A DNA stretch of 64,000 nt, taken from positions 87,748,385-87,812,384 of the forward strand of contig OY740774.1 of assembly GCA_963513935.1 (NCBI GenBank), read 5' to 3'. Origin of the DNA: Aphrophora alni (lineage: Eukaryota; Arthropoda; Insecta; Hemiptera; Aphrophoridae). The position numbers were made by a program, and so were the translations under genes. Positions within the stretch are counted from its first letter, which is position 1. Every line of letters starts with the position of its first letter. Below the pieces are notes generated by a model. The model saw only the letters and a program-made list of their open reading frames with translations. It was not told where the DNA came from and ran no database searches. Below, in pieces: positions 1-11,265 of this stretch.

Positions 1-594
1 TTCATGACATTTGATATTTTACACCTCGATTTTTTAGGAAATAACTTTCTGGCGTCGTTTCACTTGACTTTACATTGTGTAAGCCTAATGATATTGCCAA
101 TGACATTCAATAAATCGTTCCTTGTAAACCTAAAGTGTGACGTGACACAACAATATTCATAGATCAAGAAGTAACAGTAAATAATGCCACAACTACTGTT
201 CACTTGAACAAAACAATACACTCAAGGCGATATATTAAAAGTTATAGACTTTATAAGCGAATGCTCGTTGCATGTTGATTGTTCTCTACTGTTCCTTCCG
301 ATCACGTGGTGCAGAATGCGCTAGTGTGGGGGAGACGGATCATGCTATCATTGCCGTTAGATGGCAGCATTAGAGCATATATTTTCTGAACTTCAAAGCG
401 TACTATCACCCGTCTTAGAAAAACGTGTAATTATTAATTATATAGTGATAATACACGAGCTATTAAGGATGTAGTTTACATTACCTTATGATTTCGAAAA
501 AAAACATAAAGGTATTTCCTTGTGTTTTAGTGGGTTAAAATCTCTCATTCATCATAACCTTATGAAAAAGAACTAAAAATAATTACCCCTCTAA
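1..594. other. Unannotated AT-rich sequence
   Basis: No gene, recognisable repeat or RNA seen. Confidence 0.5.
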
Positions 595-770
595 CTTCGA
601 ATAATCTACTAGCGTCAGGGTCGGAATTGATGAAGGTCAAGAGAGATCTGTTAGGAAAGATGAAAGAGACTATATGAAAAATGTGTAGATCCAGCCATGT
701 AGGGTCCCTCAGGATTGCCAAGCCGTTCTATAGTGAGCCTCTGAGGGTCATTCTAAATATTTTCTGAGGG
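595..770 (-). repeat. Family B dispersed repeat
   Basis: Family B is a ~230-bp dispersed sequence with many copies in the window. In the plus orientation its landmarks are CTCTCTTTCATCTTTCCTAT, GTCTCTCTTGACCAACT, TTGTTCTCTTCCGACCCTGA, CGCTATTAGAGTATTCGA, an A/T-rich linker, GGCGATGATGACCGAGAGG and TTTTTCGCCTTTAAACAACA. No coding frame, tRNA-like box or terminal inverted repeat was seen. The class is unknown, and a SINE or MITE is possible. This copy lacks the GGCGATGATG end. Confidence 0.7.
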
Positions 771-1469
771 GGGGGGGTTATGGTCATCAGATCTTGTTTC
801 GACCGTTTAATTTCACAAATTAAAATCATTAATATTAATTACATTGTATGAAACTTATGACAGTTTTATGTTAGTAGTCTGCACATTAGGAATTTATAAT
901 TTTATATTTGAAATATAATTAGTACCTTTGTTAATTTTTTTAATAAATTTGTAATAAATAAAAACTGTTACTTTAAATTATTTTAAAAACAATAAATCAA
1001 TTAAAGTGACAGAAGGTTATGATTGATGGTTATTAATTGGAACGCTAGCGGCGTCACGATATTCAGGTATGTGTAAACAATATCTTTGTATCAAACCTGT
1101 AAAGTCTCTTAATGACCCTAGTATTTAATTTGTATAAATAACCTGTGTTATAACAATACACTTGAGTTTCTCGCACATTTATTCACAAAACAAAAATTTA
1201 ATTACATTGTGGTAAAAAGTCCAAACATTTGGTGAAAATATGCCCACATACCATATTTGATTTAAATAGGTCCAGCGTTTGGGCTGTAGTTGATTGTACA
1301 TACAATTAATGGCAGACAGACTTCATTCCAAAAACTTGGTCGATTTTTCTACCTCTTACATAACTTCATATCTCTATCTACGGTAGTATAAAATTAGATA
1401 CTGAAACCGTTTTTTGTTGAATTTACAATTTACGTAAGGATAAATATTTTACTACACAGACAAGCTATC

Positions 1470-1725
1470 TAATTCTAGTTTCCACATTGTGTTGTGGGTG
1501 CCTCCTTTGTGCTGGTTCGGCAACTTGATACAGCTTATCTCCAGCTTCATAAACTGCTCCAGTAAAATGAGAATTGAATGACCTGAGTGTGACCATCTCT
1601 AAGACCTCTCAAGTACACTTACGTCGAGTGTACTGTATGTTTGGGTAATGAGGCATCTATGCTCAAGTTATAATAGTCATAACCAAGTGTGTTTAGAAGT
1701 AGATTTGTGTAGTAAAAGGTTACAG
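1470..1725 (+). repeat. Left arm of a ~5.4-kb spaced inverted repeat
   Basis: The sequence beginning TTCCACATTGTGTTGTGGGT matches the reverse complement of 6600-6870 closely over about 260 bp, with scattered differences. Both arms run directly into copies of family A, so the whole inverted segment spans about 1470-2010 and 6315-6870. Confidence 0.8.
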
Positions 1726-2365
1726 TGACCATTCGTTGATGATCATCCTACACTTAAAAAAAACGCATTATTTTTACAAATTTTGGTTAACATTAAATTG
1801 AAAAGTAATACAATCGTTAAAGAGTATCAATGCTATTAAGAGCGTCTCGTGTTGTCATGTAGGACATGGAAAGGCGTCCTCACTGAATCACTACAAATGT
1901 TTAATTGAGCCCAACGATTGATTATAAAGTTACATAAACGTACGATATTGGTGATGTAGTTTTCCGTTATACACATAGCACAGCACAGAGTAGTAAGTAC
2001 ACATGTTTACCAATATGGAATAGTAATATTTACTATTCTCTGTACATCAATATTATTAAGACTACGGGCATGACAATCCAGAGCTGACTTAACACTTTTT
2101 TTCTATAGTTTTGTGTTAGATCCATTTATCTTCCATCTTTTCTATCAGGCTTCTCTTGACCAACTCTTATTCTCGTCCGACCCTGACACGGGCTAGACTC
2201 AGGTATATCTTGCTAATTATTATTACATGACCAATAAATAATCACCAATATTTAGATGTATTATTTATTATATACTATTAATTATATTAATGTATTTATT
2301 TCTTTCGACAGTAGCCTACATTCTACAAGTTTTAAAATCAACAAATCGCCTCTTTGCTTAACATA
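1725..2365 (+). repeat. Family A dispersed repeat
   Basis: Family A is the most extensive repeat in the window. In this orientation its landmarks are, in order: a GTGTAGGATGATC start, ACATTAAATTGA.AAG.AATGCAA, GTTGTCGTGTAGGACATCGAA, GGCGTCCTCACTGAATC, GATGTGGTTTTCCGTT, a CAGTACAGA box, then TCACCAATATTTAGATGTA and GTTTTAAAATC.ACAAGTCGCC. No single reading frame is conserved between copies and no terminal repeats were recognised. The order of parts suggests one long non-autonomous element. This copy carries nearly all the landmarks. Confidence 0.7.
2100..2205 (+). repeat. Family B repeat, partial
   Basis: Covers only the TTTGTGTTAGATCC to CCGACCCTGACACGG section and lies between the head and tail sections of a family A copy. 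Confidence 0.55.
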
Positions 2366-3208
2366 TTAAATTAGTTTTGTAAACTGACATTTTAATTAAT
2401 GTAATAAATTTGCAATCATCACTTGATTGATTGTATTAAACACTTGTTTTGTTATTGCAGTTTAATTTTTAAATTTGTAAATAAATGTAGTATGCGAAAT
2501 GAATTTATAATTTATAAATGCGAAATGAAAATTCTGTCATGGAAATTTTGATTAATAGTTAACAGTAAATATTAAAATTCGGATTGTAGTGATTTTGTGT
2601 AGAAAAATGAGATACATTACATTAGAAAAATTTCATAACCTAAAAATTTGTGTTAAATTGTAATATACAGTGTTTCTCAAAACTTTGTTAACTTAATAAA
2701 CTTTACAATAGATAGTTAAACGTTGCAAAAATATTGCACTATCTTTCTCATGTGGTCAAACAAGTTGGATAACAAAAATATCAGTCAACCTAAAAATTTA
2801 AAGGTTAAACTGTCATAAAAAATAAAACGTAAAGTATTGGTTTTCTCATAATTGGCTCTAATGATTTTAATGAAATTATATTAAAAAGATAAATAATATA
2901 GTGTACAGTGTGCAGAAATTACTCAACTAAACTTCAGGAACTGATTGAAAATATAACATATAGTCCTATCTTGCTTAATTTATCGTCCATCCGCCATTTT
3001 TTTTTTTAATGGAACACCTCGTATGTCATTCGACATATTTTTTCCATCACAAAACTTTCTCTATTACTTATTTATGACACAGTAACAACGTAGGTCATTT
3101 TATAAATGATAACCATACTTGCTCTATATTATGTTTCATTTCATGTATTGTTGACAAAATCCTTTTGTATAACAACTGTCCAAACAATTATTACTATGTG
3201 CTAATATA

Positions 3209-3246
3209 TATATGTGTGTGTGTGTGTGTGTGTATGTGTGTGTGTA
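3209..3246. repeat. (TG)n microsatellite
   Basis: An ATATATAT run passes into alternating TG with one TATG interruption. Confidence 0.95.
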
Positions 3247-3499
3247 TAAACACCTAAATTACCATTAAAAATATATGTACAATTACATTCCTCAGTAAAC
3301 ACATACAAACATAACAAATTTCAATACAATAACAATAAATAGGACCAATTACACATATCATACAACAAATAACATAGCCGTAATAACAAAGTCCCCAATA
3401 ATAGCTAAAAATGTCTTCAGCTACACACACCCCTTATGGCAGAGAAACTCCTACACAGAGTAAGATAATCCAGACAACAAAAGTTGGGTTTTCTTAAAC

Positions 3500-3828
3500 T
3501 CATAATTTTGAATATTTTTTTATTCTCTCTGAGAGTTTATTGAACAAACCCACTCCAGCCTATGATGTAAACTGTCTAACTTGTGTTGCCCTTAACTTAG
3601 GTTGCTTCTAAATCGGGTACCATACTCATGTACATCCTTATTCAGAATAGGGAGACATTTAATGTACAGTATTACTTCCAGAACGTACATACTTGGAAGT
3701 GTTAATAACCCCAGTTCTCGGAAAGCGTATTTGCATGTTTCTTTTCTATGTATATATGCCATGAGTCGTTCTGCACTTTTTTGTAAAACGAAAAGCCTTT
3801 CCACCACCCTAATTGATGAATAACAAAC
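3500..3828 (-). pseudogene. CR1/jockey-superfamily LINE reverse transcriptase C-terminus, broken
   Basis: Read on the minus strand, the frame gives RLFVLQKSAERLMA, then RELGLLTLPSMYVLEVILYIK, NKDVHEYGTR and, after a frame change near 3580, GLFNKLSERIKKYSKL and a stop at 3500-3502. The order LQK..., LTLPS.YI.E, HxYxTR and FNKLP-like is the usual tail of non-LTR retrotransposon ORF2 downstream of the polymerase domain. The catalytic YADD region is absent, so this is a 5'-truncated, frameshifted copy with no coding capacity. Part of the sequence just upstream of it on the minus strand (3860-4010) is repeated in inverted orientation at about 38865-39020. Confidence 0.72.
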
Positions 3829-3859
3829 ACGTTTACTGAGTAAGTAAAATAGATTACAT

Positions 3860-4010
3860 TGTCTTGGTCTCTTGTAAAAACAATAAACATTTCTTTGTCC
3901 TGTACATTTACTAGAGTTCTAATTTTTTTTGTGTTAAAATGCAACCCGCATCACTTCAATAGTTTGCTTAGATTCTATAATGTAAGCAATTACCCTCACC
4001 TACTACCAAA
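3860..4010 (-). repeat. Inverted-pair repeat, copy 1
   Basis: Matches the reverse complement of 38865-39022 (AAAGAAATGTTTATTGTTTT, GTGATGCGGGTTGCATT). It lies directly upstream of the LINE tail on the minus strand. Confidence 0.65.
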
Positions 4011-4134
4011 AATTTTCTATATACATTTACAAACAGTATTTCTTTCTTTTCTTTGCCCATATTTAAGTTTATCGGAGATAAAGAATGTCTCAATATTTTT
4101 TTAGAATTAAAAAAAAAAAATGTTTATGCTTATT

Positions 4135-4320
4135 TCAAAGTGAAAAACATCTCGGTCATTATCGTCTTATTAAAAAATAAAAATAAATAAATAAAATAAA
4201 AAATAGAAAAAGAAAAACGAGAACACGAAATAAAGACCAGTAGCCCTCGAATACTCAAACAGCTTTAGTGTCGGATGAGAACAAAAGTTGGTCAAAAGAG
4301 ACGTTGGGTTCTAAACCAAT
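4135..4320 (-). repeat. Family B repeat
   Basis: Begins AAAAACATCTCGGTCATTAT and ends at TTGGTCAAAAGAGACG. The A-rich linker is expanded to roughly 60 bp. Confidence 0.65.
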
Positions 4321-4494
4321 ACTATATTAAATAAAAATTAAATTAAAAAACAGACTTTTCAAACAAAAAAATAAATAAAGATTTAAAAAACACCTAATAC
4401 AACGTACTAATTCAAACTTAAATTACAAAGTAATGTGTGAGCGCTTAGAAATTAAATTGGTTCTACCCACCTCACCAGGTGGTACTACCCACCC

Positions 4495-5215
4495 GTAAAA
4501 TTATATATCCGACTAATATACAATAATAATTAATTAATAGTATATAATAATACATCTAAATATTATTTACTGGTCATGTTATACTAATTAGCAACGAAAT
4601 TTACAATTAACTCTCCTATTATATTTTGCCAAATCTTATTTTATATTGGTAAATCCCATTATCTGTAAACAAACATTAAACGATTTCAGAATGTTTGATT
4701 AAGCTATCAAAATAACAAAATAATATTGACACCTGCCATTCTGTCTTGTACTGAGAGTCGACACGTGAACGGAAAACCACATCCTCAATATCGTATCTAT
4801 TAACTAATCTGGTGTAGTTGTCACTTTCTTCACTAAAATTACCAGCTTCCATATACACTTTACTAATGGCATAATGTAAAGTGTCTATTAAACTATTACG
4901 GATCAATTTTGGTCTACCAAAATAACGAACTAATTTTCTAATATTACCACTCTGTACTGTAATAAAAATTGAGTGTTACGATTCACGTCATTACTAGCTT
5001 ATGTAATTGTCACTCTATAATCAATATTTGTGACCTCAACTAGTCACGAGTTATAGAAATTCAACGAAAGCATTTTTCTACATAGAAAAGGCGCTTTTTC
5101 TAAACAGTAGCATTCATATTAAACTGTTGTACTGTTTCTCAATTTAATGAATAAAATGTGCAATTTTTGTAGGATGAACTTTCACATCCTACATTGTCAC
5201 TGTAACTTATAGCAA
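4495..5215 (-). repeat. Family A repeat, long minus-strand copy
   Basis: This copy is nearly complete and includes about 250 bp (4800-5050) not seen in the others. It contains a 76-codon minus-strand frame (4676-4906) reading YDIEDVVFRSRVDSQYKTEW across the conserved GATGTGGTTTTCCGTT box. Other copies do not keep that frame open, so I do not call it a gene. Confidence 0.65.
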
Positions 5216-5224
5216 TACTTATAA

Positions 5225-5405
5225 CTAAATAAAATAAAGTCTTCTAGTCCTCGAGTACTCTAACAACGGCAGGGTTGGAAGTGAACAGGAGTTGGTCAAG
5301 GGAGATACGATAGGAAATATGAAATAGAGAGATCTAACACAAGACTACATGAAAAAGGGTGTAAATGTAGCGGAGGTCCAACGGGATTGCTCCTTACTCG
5401 CAATA
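5225..5405 (-). repeat. Family B repeat
   Basis: Carries GAGTACTCTAACAACGGCAG, GAGTTGGTCAAGGGAGA, GATCTAACACAAGACTACAT and GGATTGC. It lies 300 bp from the end of the jockey-like fragment. Confidence 0.65.
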
Positions 5406-5723
5406 AGGATAGTATATATTATCCTTCAATATTAGTAAACTGACGCAAAAACTCTCAACTCAAAATGGCGAGAACTAGGTCCTCTATAATTGACAGCTTC
5501 TGTAAAAACATTTGCTGCAAATGAATATAAAACATGATATGAATTTAAAATGACTGTTGTTAAGGTTTGAAGTTAGTGAATAGTTTATCATTTTTTAAAT
5601 TTGGAAAAAGGGGAAACGAAGATAGGACTTCGTTTCTCATACTGTCAGTAAATTTTTATTTATATTATAATCTTTTGGATATGGCTTGGTTTTTGTTTGG
5701 TATGAATCTGATTTTTAATTGTG

Positions 5724-6308
5724 TTATGGGGGATCAACCACCAGACACAGGGGACGTTTTCTCCTTTCTTGTGGGGGAGCGGGATCTGTCACGAGTGATG
5801 ACAGATGCGCATGTTTGGAGCCTTCTGCTCTCGATGTAAGCTTTTTCGTTAGCTTGAGGACGAACTCCTCGAATGTGGGGACTTTCAATCCATTGAGGAT
5901 GGTAGCATTTCTGACATGCCATGGGAACTTAGTTATGCTTCTGAGCACTGAATTTTGGAAAGAGTCCAGCCGTTTCTTTCCTGAGGGGCTTATTAAAGAA
6001 TACCAAGCTGGCGCTGCGTAAGCAGTTATGGGCCGAATGTACATTTTATACATGGTCAGTCTAGTGGTGATTGGTTGTGGGCTTCTGCCACTGATAATGG
6101 GGAAAAGTTTGGAGCGAGTGTATCTCGCCCTGCCAAGTATTTGCGTGACATGTTTGTTGAAGTTTAACCTTCTGTCAAGCGTTACACCTAAGTATCTGAC
6201 TTGTTTTTTCCATGCTATGGGGGACTTGTTTAGGAAGAGGTTTATTTTTGGTTTAGTGCGTTTTGCAGTGAAGGGAATGGCTACTGTTTTGTCCGTGTTA
6301 ACTGCGAT
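5724..6308 (-). pseudogene. Jockey-like LINE reverse transcriptase C-terminal fragment
   Basis: One open minus-strand frame of 194 codons runs from just after a TGA at 6309-6311 to TAA at 5724-5726. It reads IAVNTDKTVAIPF, then WKKQVRYLGVTLDRRLNF, a Lys/Arg-rich link, and MYKMYIRPITAYAAPAW, then FQNSVLRSITKFPWHVRN and a proline/arginine-rich tail. The YLGV.LD..L, Y..YIRP..TYAAP.W and Q...LR.I..FPWYVRN-type motifs are those of jockey-clade ORF2 following the polymerase palm. The fragment lacks the endonuclease and the YADD active site. It abuts a minus-strand copy of repeat family A, so it looks like a 5'-truncated insertion next to or inside that repeat. It is unusually intact for this window, with no internal stop, which suggests a relatively recent arrival. 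Confidence 0.88.
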
Positions 6309-6314
6309 TCAAAC

Positions 6315-6600
6315 TGACGCACTAACTACTCTGTACTGTAATGTAGGGATAATGGAAACTACATCACCAATATCGTAATTTTAAATCACTTTATAACCAA
6401 TAGTTGGGCCCAGTTAGGCAGTTGTAAATGGTTCGATGTCCTACATGATAACATAAGCTCTTAGTAAACGATAGCAGTAAAAGTCGATAACGCTTGAATA
6501 TTTTCTTAATTTAATGTTTACAAAAATGTATACTCTACCGTTTGTAAAAATAATTAGATTATTTTTTAAAGTGTAGGTTGATCCTTTACATCCTACATCT
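6315..6600 (-). repeat. Family A repeat, minus-strand copy truncated by jockey fragment
   Basis: The copy runs from the TGTAGGATG end near 6600 to the CAGTACAGA box near 6335 and then stops abruptly where the jockey-like coding fragment begins. Confidence 0.65.
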
Positions 6601-6870
6601 AAGACTCGTCAATGTAATCTATTACTATACACAACTCTACTTCTAAACACACTTGACATAAGACTATTATAACTTGACCATAGATGCCTCATTACACAAA
6701 CATACAGTACACTCGACGTAAGTGTACTTGAGAGGTCTTAGGGTGGGTCTCAGGTCATTCAATTCTCATTTTACTTGAGCAGTTCATGAAGCTGGAGATA
6801 AGCTGTATCAAGTTGTCGAACCAGCACAAAGGAGGCACCCACAACACAATGTGGAAACTAGAGTTCCATA
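6600..6870 (-). repeat. Right arm of the ~5.4-kb spaced inverted repeat
   Basis: Reverse-complement partner of 1470-1725. It contains the same run of landmarks in opposite order: the doublet of short inverted words CACTCGACGTAAGTGT, the GAGGTCTTA stretch, and CAAAGGAGGCACCCACAAC. Confidence 0.8.
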
Positions 6871-8496
6871 TCTTGTCAGTATAGTATAACAATATTTACC
6901 CTTACTTAAATTATAACTTCACCAAAAAATTCTCCCGTGTCCGTAACTCTATAACTAGACACTACTTGTACTCTCATGTGGTATTTTCATAGTTTCGTTA
7001 AAGTTAATTAGCTATAATTAAACTATATTCAACTATTTGAGCCTGTATTTTAAATATGAGGAATTACTGTAACGGTTCTTTACAGCTTTTTGGGTTTTCT
7101 ATAGAATATCTCCTGCGGTCTCAAAATGAGAAGACGAAAGTTAATTAAATTGGTAATTATTTACAATCTGTATGTTACAGTTATTAATAAATCATACCTT
7201 GATAGTCTATGATATACCTACCTCCTAACCTAAACTAACCAAACCAGTGTAGCAACTATGGTTTCCGTTAATAAAGCTGGAATAATAATTTAAATACGTT
7301 TGATTTTTCCGGTTAATTCTCCACAAGGAGTGGTTACAAGGACAACACAAAACTATTAAGAGAGGGGATAAAAGGTTGTTCACCCCGATAAAACCGTTAG
7401 GTAACCAAACAGTTGTCATACAACCCTTGTTTATTTATTTGATCAGTCTAAGTTATCGTTTCCAATTGGTGTTTGAAATGCCTTGTGTTGTTCTATAACT
7501 TTTATATTGGCTCTTTTCACATTTATTTTGTTCTAGGTTTATCGATTAAAAACGGCAGTTGACGTATACTCTTGAAACGTTCTGTACTAGTTTGTATAGA
7601 CACAAATAATGTCATTTGTCCCATTAAGCCAGTGTTAATAATTTTGTACACAGTTTGTTTTATAATTATTCTGAATTAACAAAACCCTGAATACCAGATA
7701 TATTCTTGTATTTAGGATTGAATAAATATGATTGTACCATTAAAGAGTAATTGACGCAAGTACGTGTGGTTAACATAATGAACGAAATTACATTGGTTTA
7801 GTTGAATAGTAGAAAATTAAAGGGGGCGTGGCTAATATTGACAGTTCATTAAAGCCTAGAAGTACAAAGGACGAGGATATTGAACGTAAAGCTATTAGAA
7901 AATCATCATAGGTTCCAGATTCCATTAACGATATTGCTCTGCAATCCATACCTCGCCATAGCTGATGATAACATTAAGTACAATTCTAAATACAGAATGT
8001 GTTCAATAGCAAGGTAAAGTAATAGAAGTCTCTTTTATATAATATGTTCTGCTTAAACGAAAAATGAAATGATCGCATATATATAGGGTAAACATTTGAT
8101 CGTGGGTAGTTTTAGTATCAAGTATGCTAAAGGTCCTAAGAAAAACTTTAATTGGGGGAATTTTTTAAATTTTTCATGAAATTTAAAACTACGTTTTGCA
8201 AACTTTGAAAATTTCCGCCATTTTCCAATATAGCAGATAATTTGTGTATTTTTTGAGAGATCCACTCGTTTAGAAGTTATAAGCGATCGAACTTTCAATA
8301 ATTTGTATTTTGGAAAAGTCGATTTTCCGTATTTCCCTTTGCTTCATAAAGTTCAAAAATAAATTAGCCATAGTCTAGAAAGTTTATACCAATGCAGGAC
8401 TAAAATTAAAATATGGAGCAGATAAAAACTACCTCAAATCTACTGTAATAAATAATTTATTTTGTTTCAAGCTTTTGGATTGTTGATTTTAAATAT
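6871..8496. other. Unannotated sequence with one GAAACG word
   Basis: No gene is seen. Near 7550-7590 a segment with CGGCAGTTGACGTATACTCT then TGAAACGTTC resembles the arm segment of the 22-kb foldback. Confidence 0.4.
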
Positions 8497-8912
8497 ATTT
8501 TGTATTTACCTTAATTGGTCTGGCTAAAATCATCCTTAATGTAATATTGTTTATCTACGTTCGTTTCGTCTCCAAAGAGACATCATCAGGTTTCGCACTT
8601 TTCACAATTATAGAACTACACACAATAAATACACGAACATTTAAACACAATATGCAATTTTAAAATTCACTTTAGTCAGATAGTAGGATGCACACGATCC
8701 CAAAACCTACATTGAATACAACTGATGTGGCGAACTTGATTTACTTTAAATTGTATATTGTTTTTAAATGGTTGTCTGTTTATTGTGTATAGTTTATAAT
8801 TGTGACAAGTTCAAAACCTGATGATGTCTCTTTGTAGACGAAACAGAAGTAGCTAAACAACATTCCAGTAAGGATTATTTTAAACAGACCAATTAAGGCA
8901 AATACATAATAT
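8497..8912. mobile_element. Foldback element with GAAAC-hairpin motif in both arms
   Basis: The left arm, from TTACCTTAATTGGTCTG, pairs with the right arm ending AGACCAATTAAGG. The arms are about 180-190 bp around a centre near 8705 and have scattered mismatches. Each arm contains the motif CCTGATGAT-GTCTC-loop-GAGAC-GAAAC: minus strand at 8563-8590, plus strand at 8817-8844. No coding sequence is present. A non-autonomous palindromic element is the simplest reading. The target-site duplication is not clear. Confidence 0.75.
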
Positions 8913-10309
8913 ACTACTGTAAGTAAATGTATTATTAAAATTGTACGAGAATTTTGAACCAGTTGTACTGACTTTGATCTAGCTTTTTATCTGTTCCACG
9001 AATTAATTATGTTAAACAAATTCGGACAACTCAAGATTTAAATAGCCAGAGAAAATAATACTTTATACGTTCAAATCTATCTTAGTATTCGTACAGTTTA
9101 ACACTGCTTTTATTACAGTTTTTTTTTTTTTCAAATAGTCCCACAAGTTATTTATTAAAATATTGTCCTGCTATGATATTTACACTTCTTAGACGATGCC
9201 GGTAACTTTAGTAAGGCCGATGCACCAATTGTTAGGTTCAGGAAAGGCGTTGTACCAGATGTTATCTTTAGGCTTTCTTAATCAAGGTTAATTTCGGGTT
9301 CAAAATAGATAATCCAGACCATCTATGAACCAATCAGTGGTCCAATATTTGAACCTACAAAACTTTATTAGTTCTTACAATTATTTATTTTTCAAAAATA
9401 AAATAATTCCATTATTGTACATTATATTATTATACTAAAAATATATTATACAGTAGTTTGTTCCCAAAACAATGCCTCTCAGAGCGAGCTAAATATTGTT
9501 GCGAAAAGCCCCAAAATGATTCTACCATTCTACATGTTAAATATTCAACAAGAATACACAATTTGTTTGCTCACTCAGATACAGTCAAATTCCCGTTTTT
9601 GGAGTCTGCCTGAGAGCTCTCTTGCAATAACTCCAGCTGGCACCCTGCTAGTTGCCTTCAGCCTTCAGCTCAGCTACCCTACCGGTCTCTTCAGTTACGA
9701 ATGAGTTACATAAATCATGGATTTATGTAGTTATGACCATTGACATGGTCACTGACTTGCCAATATTCTGCCAGTCAGCTGTTGTAACACTTTTTGAGTT
9801 CTGCTTTAAAATAATTTTAATTCCTAACAATAACATAATTATATAGCAATAATGATCATTCCTAAGAATGCCTAATTTAATTTTTAACATGTTACCAAAA
9901 CGAGATGTACGAAAAATTGCCTCGCAAAAATGCTCAATATTTTTTTTTTAAGTTCAAGTGCCTTAACAACTAAATCAAAAACACACTCAAGAAAAAAATC
10001 ATAGAATCGTAGACACTCAAAATTCGAAAACACATTATGCTGTTTCTATAAGGAATTTTAAAGTTATCTCTCATATTGGAAAATGGCGGTCATTTACAAT
10101 TTTCAAAATGGCGGGTTTTAAATTTCATGAATAAAGTAATGAAATTCGCGGATTTAAAGTTTTTCTTAGAATCGATAGTTTTATGAACACCCTGTATAGT
10201 AGATACTGTGATCAGCAACAAAAATATCCTCCCTGTCTGAAAGGCTGTAAAAAAAGTGATGAAATATTTAACATCGTTTAATAACATAAATATTCGTGAA
10301 GAAATGTAG
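8913..10309. other. Unannotated sequence
   Basis: No gene supported. A frame at 9516-9704 overlaps a slightly GC-richer stretch but has no family match and no convincing splice sites. A CACCCTGTAT element end lies at 10186. Confidence 0.4.
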
Positions 10310-10540
10310 TAATGATTTGGTCAGCTAAGGAATTCAACACTGTATGGTTATGATGTGGAAAATCAAATTATTTAAATGTACCCTCTGTAGAAGTAGTGAA
10401 GATGGAGGAAAACCCAAAGGTATTTGTAATTCCAGTGCAAAGCTAGAAATGGTATGTATTCTGTTAGACAAAACATAACTGCTTGCTATGTGTTGAGTAC
10501 AGAATGCTTGGTAAGGAATGTGTTTTTTATTATAAGCTGC
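10310..10540 (+). mobile_element. Dispersed element fragment with cysteine-rich frame (copy 1)
   Basis: This stretch shares high identity with the reverse complement of 38560-38760. It can be read from TATGATGTGGAAAATC as KCTLCRSSEDGGKPKGICN and SSAKLEM. The other copy adds, in a shifted frame, YYCCGFCKECVLYYKH. A spaced C..C ... C..C ... C..C arrangement is reminiscent of the C-terminal cysteine-rich domain of piggyBac-like transposases, but without the rest of a transposase this is only a possibility. Confidence 0.35.
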
Positions 10541-10683
10541 GGTTGTTTTCTTTAGTAAAAATGAAAATTTTCCATAGTTTTTTCACTTATTAAAGTGAAA
10601 TATATTTGTTTTAATATTCTGAATACGAATTTGTGTTTATGTCTAAATAAAAATAAACATGACTAAAATACATTAATAGTCTA

Positions 10684-11126
10684 CCATTTGTCCTAAAAGT
10701 CCCACCCCCTTTCTTATTTTTTTAATAATGGAAATAGACAGATTTCCTTTGGGGAAAGTTTAGATAACCAAAGGAGGAGTTTTTTGAAGTATCCAAATTT
10801 TCAACCCTTACCCCCAAAATGGGGTAGTTTGGGGGTAAGTCAAGAATTTTAAATAGCAACCCCTATTGAGTAATACATCTTTTTAAAGGTCTTTACTAGT
10901 TTGCGCCATTATACTTATTTTAAAAAGACCTTTAAAATGAGGTATCACTCAATAGGGGTTGCTATTTAAAATTCTTGACTTACCCCCAAACTACCCCATT
11001 TTAGAGTAAGGGTTGAAAATTTTGATACTTCAAAAAACTCCTTCTTTGGTTATCTAAACTTTCCCCAAAACAAATCTGTCCATTAATAAAAAAAAAAAGG
11101 AGGGGTGGGACTTTTAGGACACATGG
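10684..11126. mobile_element. Long-arm MITE with TA flanks (Tc1/mariner-like)
   Basis: Two arms of about 200 bp are nearly perfect inverted copies around a ~30-bp centre near 10905. The ends read CCATTTGTCCTAAAAGTCCC and, reversed, CCATGTGTCCTAAAAGTCCC. Both ends are flanked by TA (10682-10683 and 11127-11128), as expected of the TA target duplication of Tc1/mariner-type elements. There is no transposase. Right of it lies family A sequence. Confidence 0.82.
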
Positions 11127-11128
11127 TA

Positions 11129-11200
11129 TATAATAATACATCTAAATATTAGTGATTACATACTGGTCATGTAATAATAATTCGCAACGAGATTTACTAG
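11129..11200 (-). repeat. Family A tail fragment
   Basis: Contains AATACATCTAAATATTAG and TACTGGTCATGTAATAATAA. It begins exactly at the right boundary of the TA-flanked foldback element 10684-11126, so that element probably inserted into family A sequence. Confidence 0.55.
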
Positions 11201-11265
11201 GTGCTGTTTTCCGTGACTGTATTTTCTCTGACCGAATTATTCTCCGACCGAAAATAAGTCGTAGA

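Noticed and set aside
768..776. Homopolymer runs of G or C (also 28315, 39979, 43971, 60271)
   Set aside because: Simple-sequence noise. They may also be places where base calls are unreliable.
3702..3944. 80-codon minus frame overlapping the LINE tail
   Set aside because: It is out of frame with the recognisable RT residues. It could only belong to the LINE through a frameshift.
9516..9704. Possible exon in a slightly GC-richer stretch
   Set aside because: No recognisable domain, and no matching acceptor and donor around a conserved frame.
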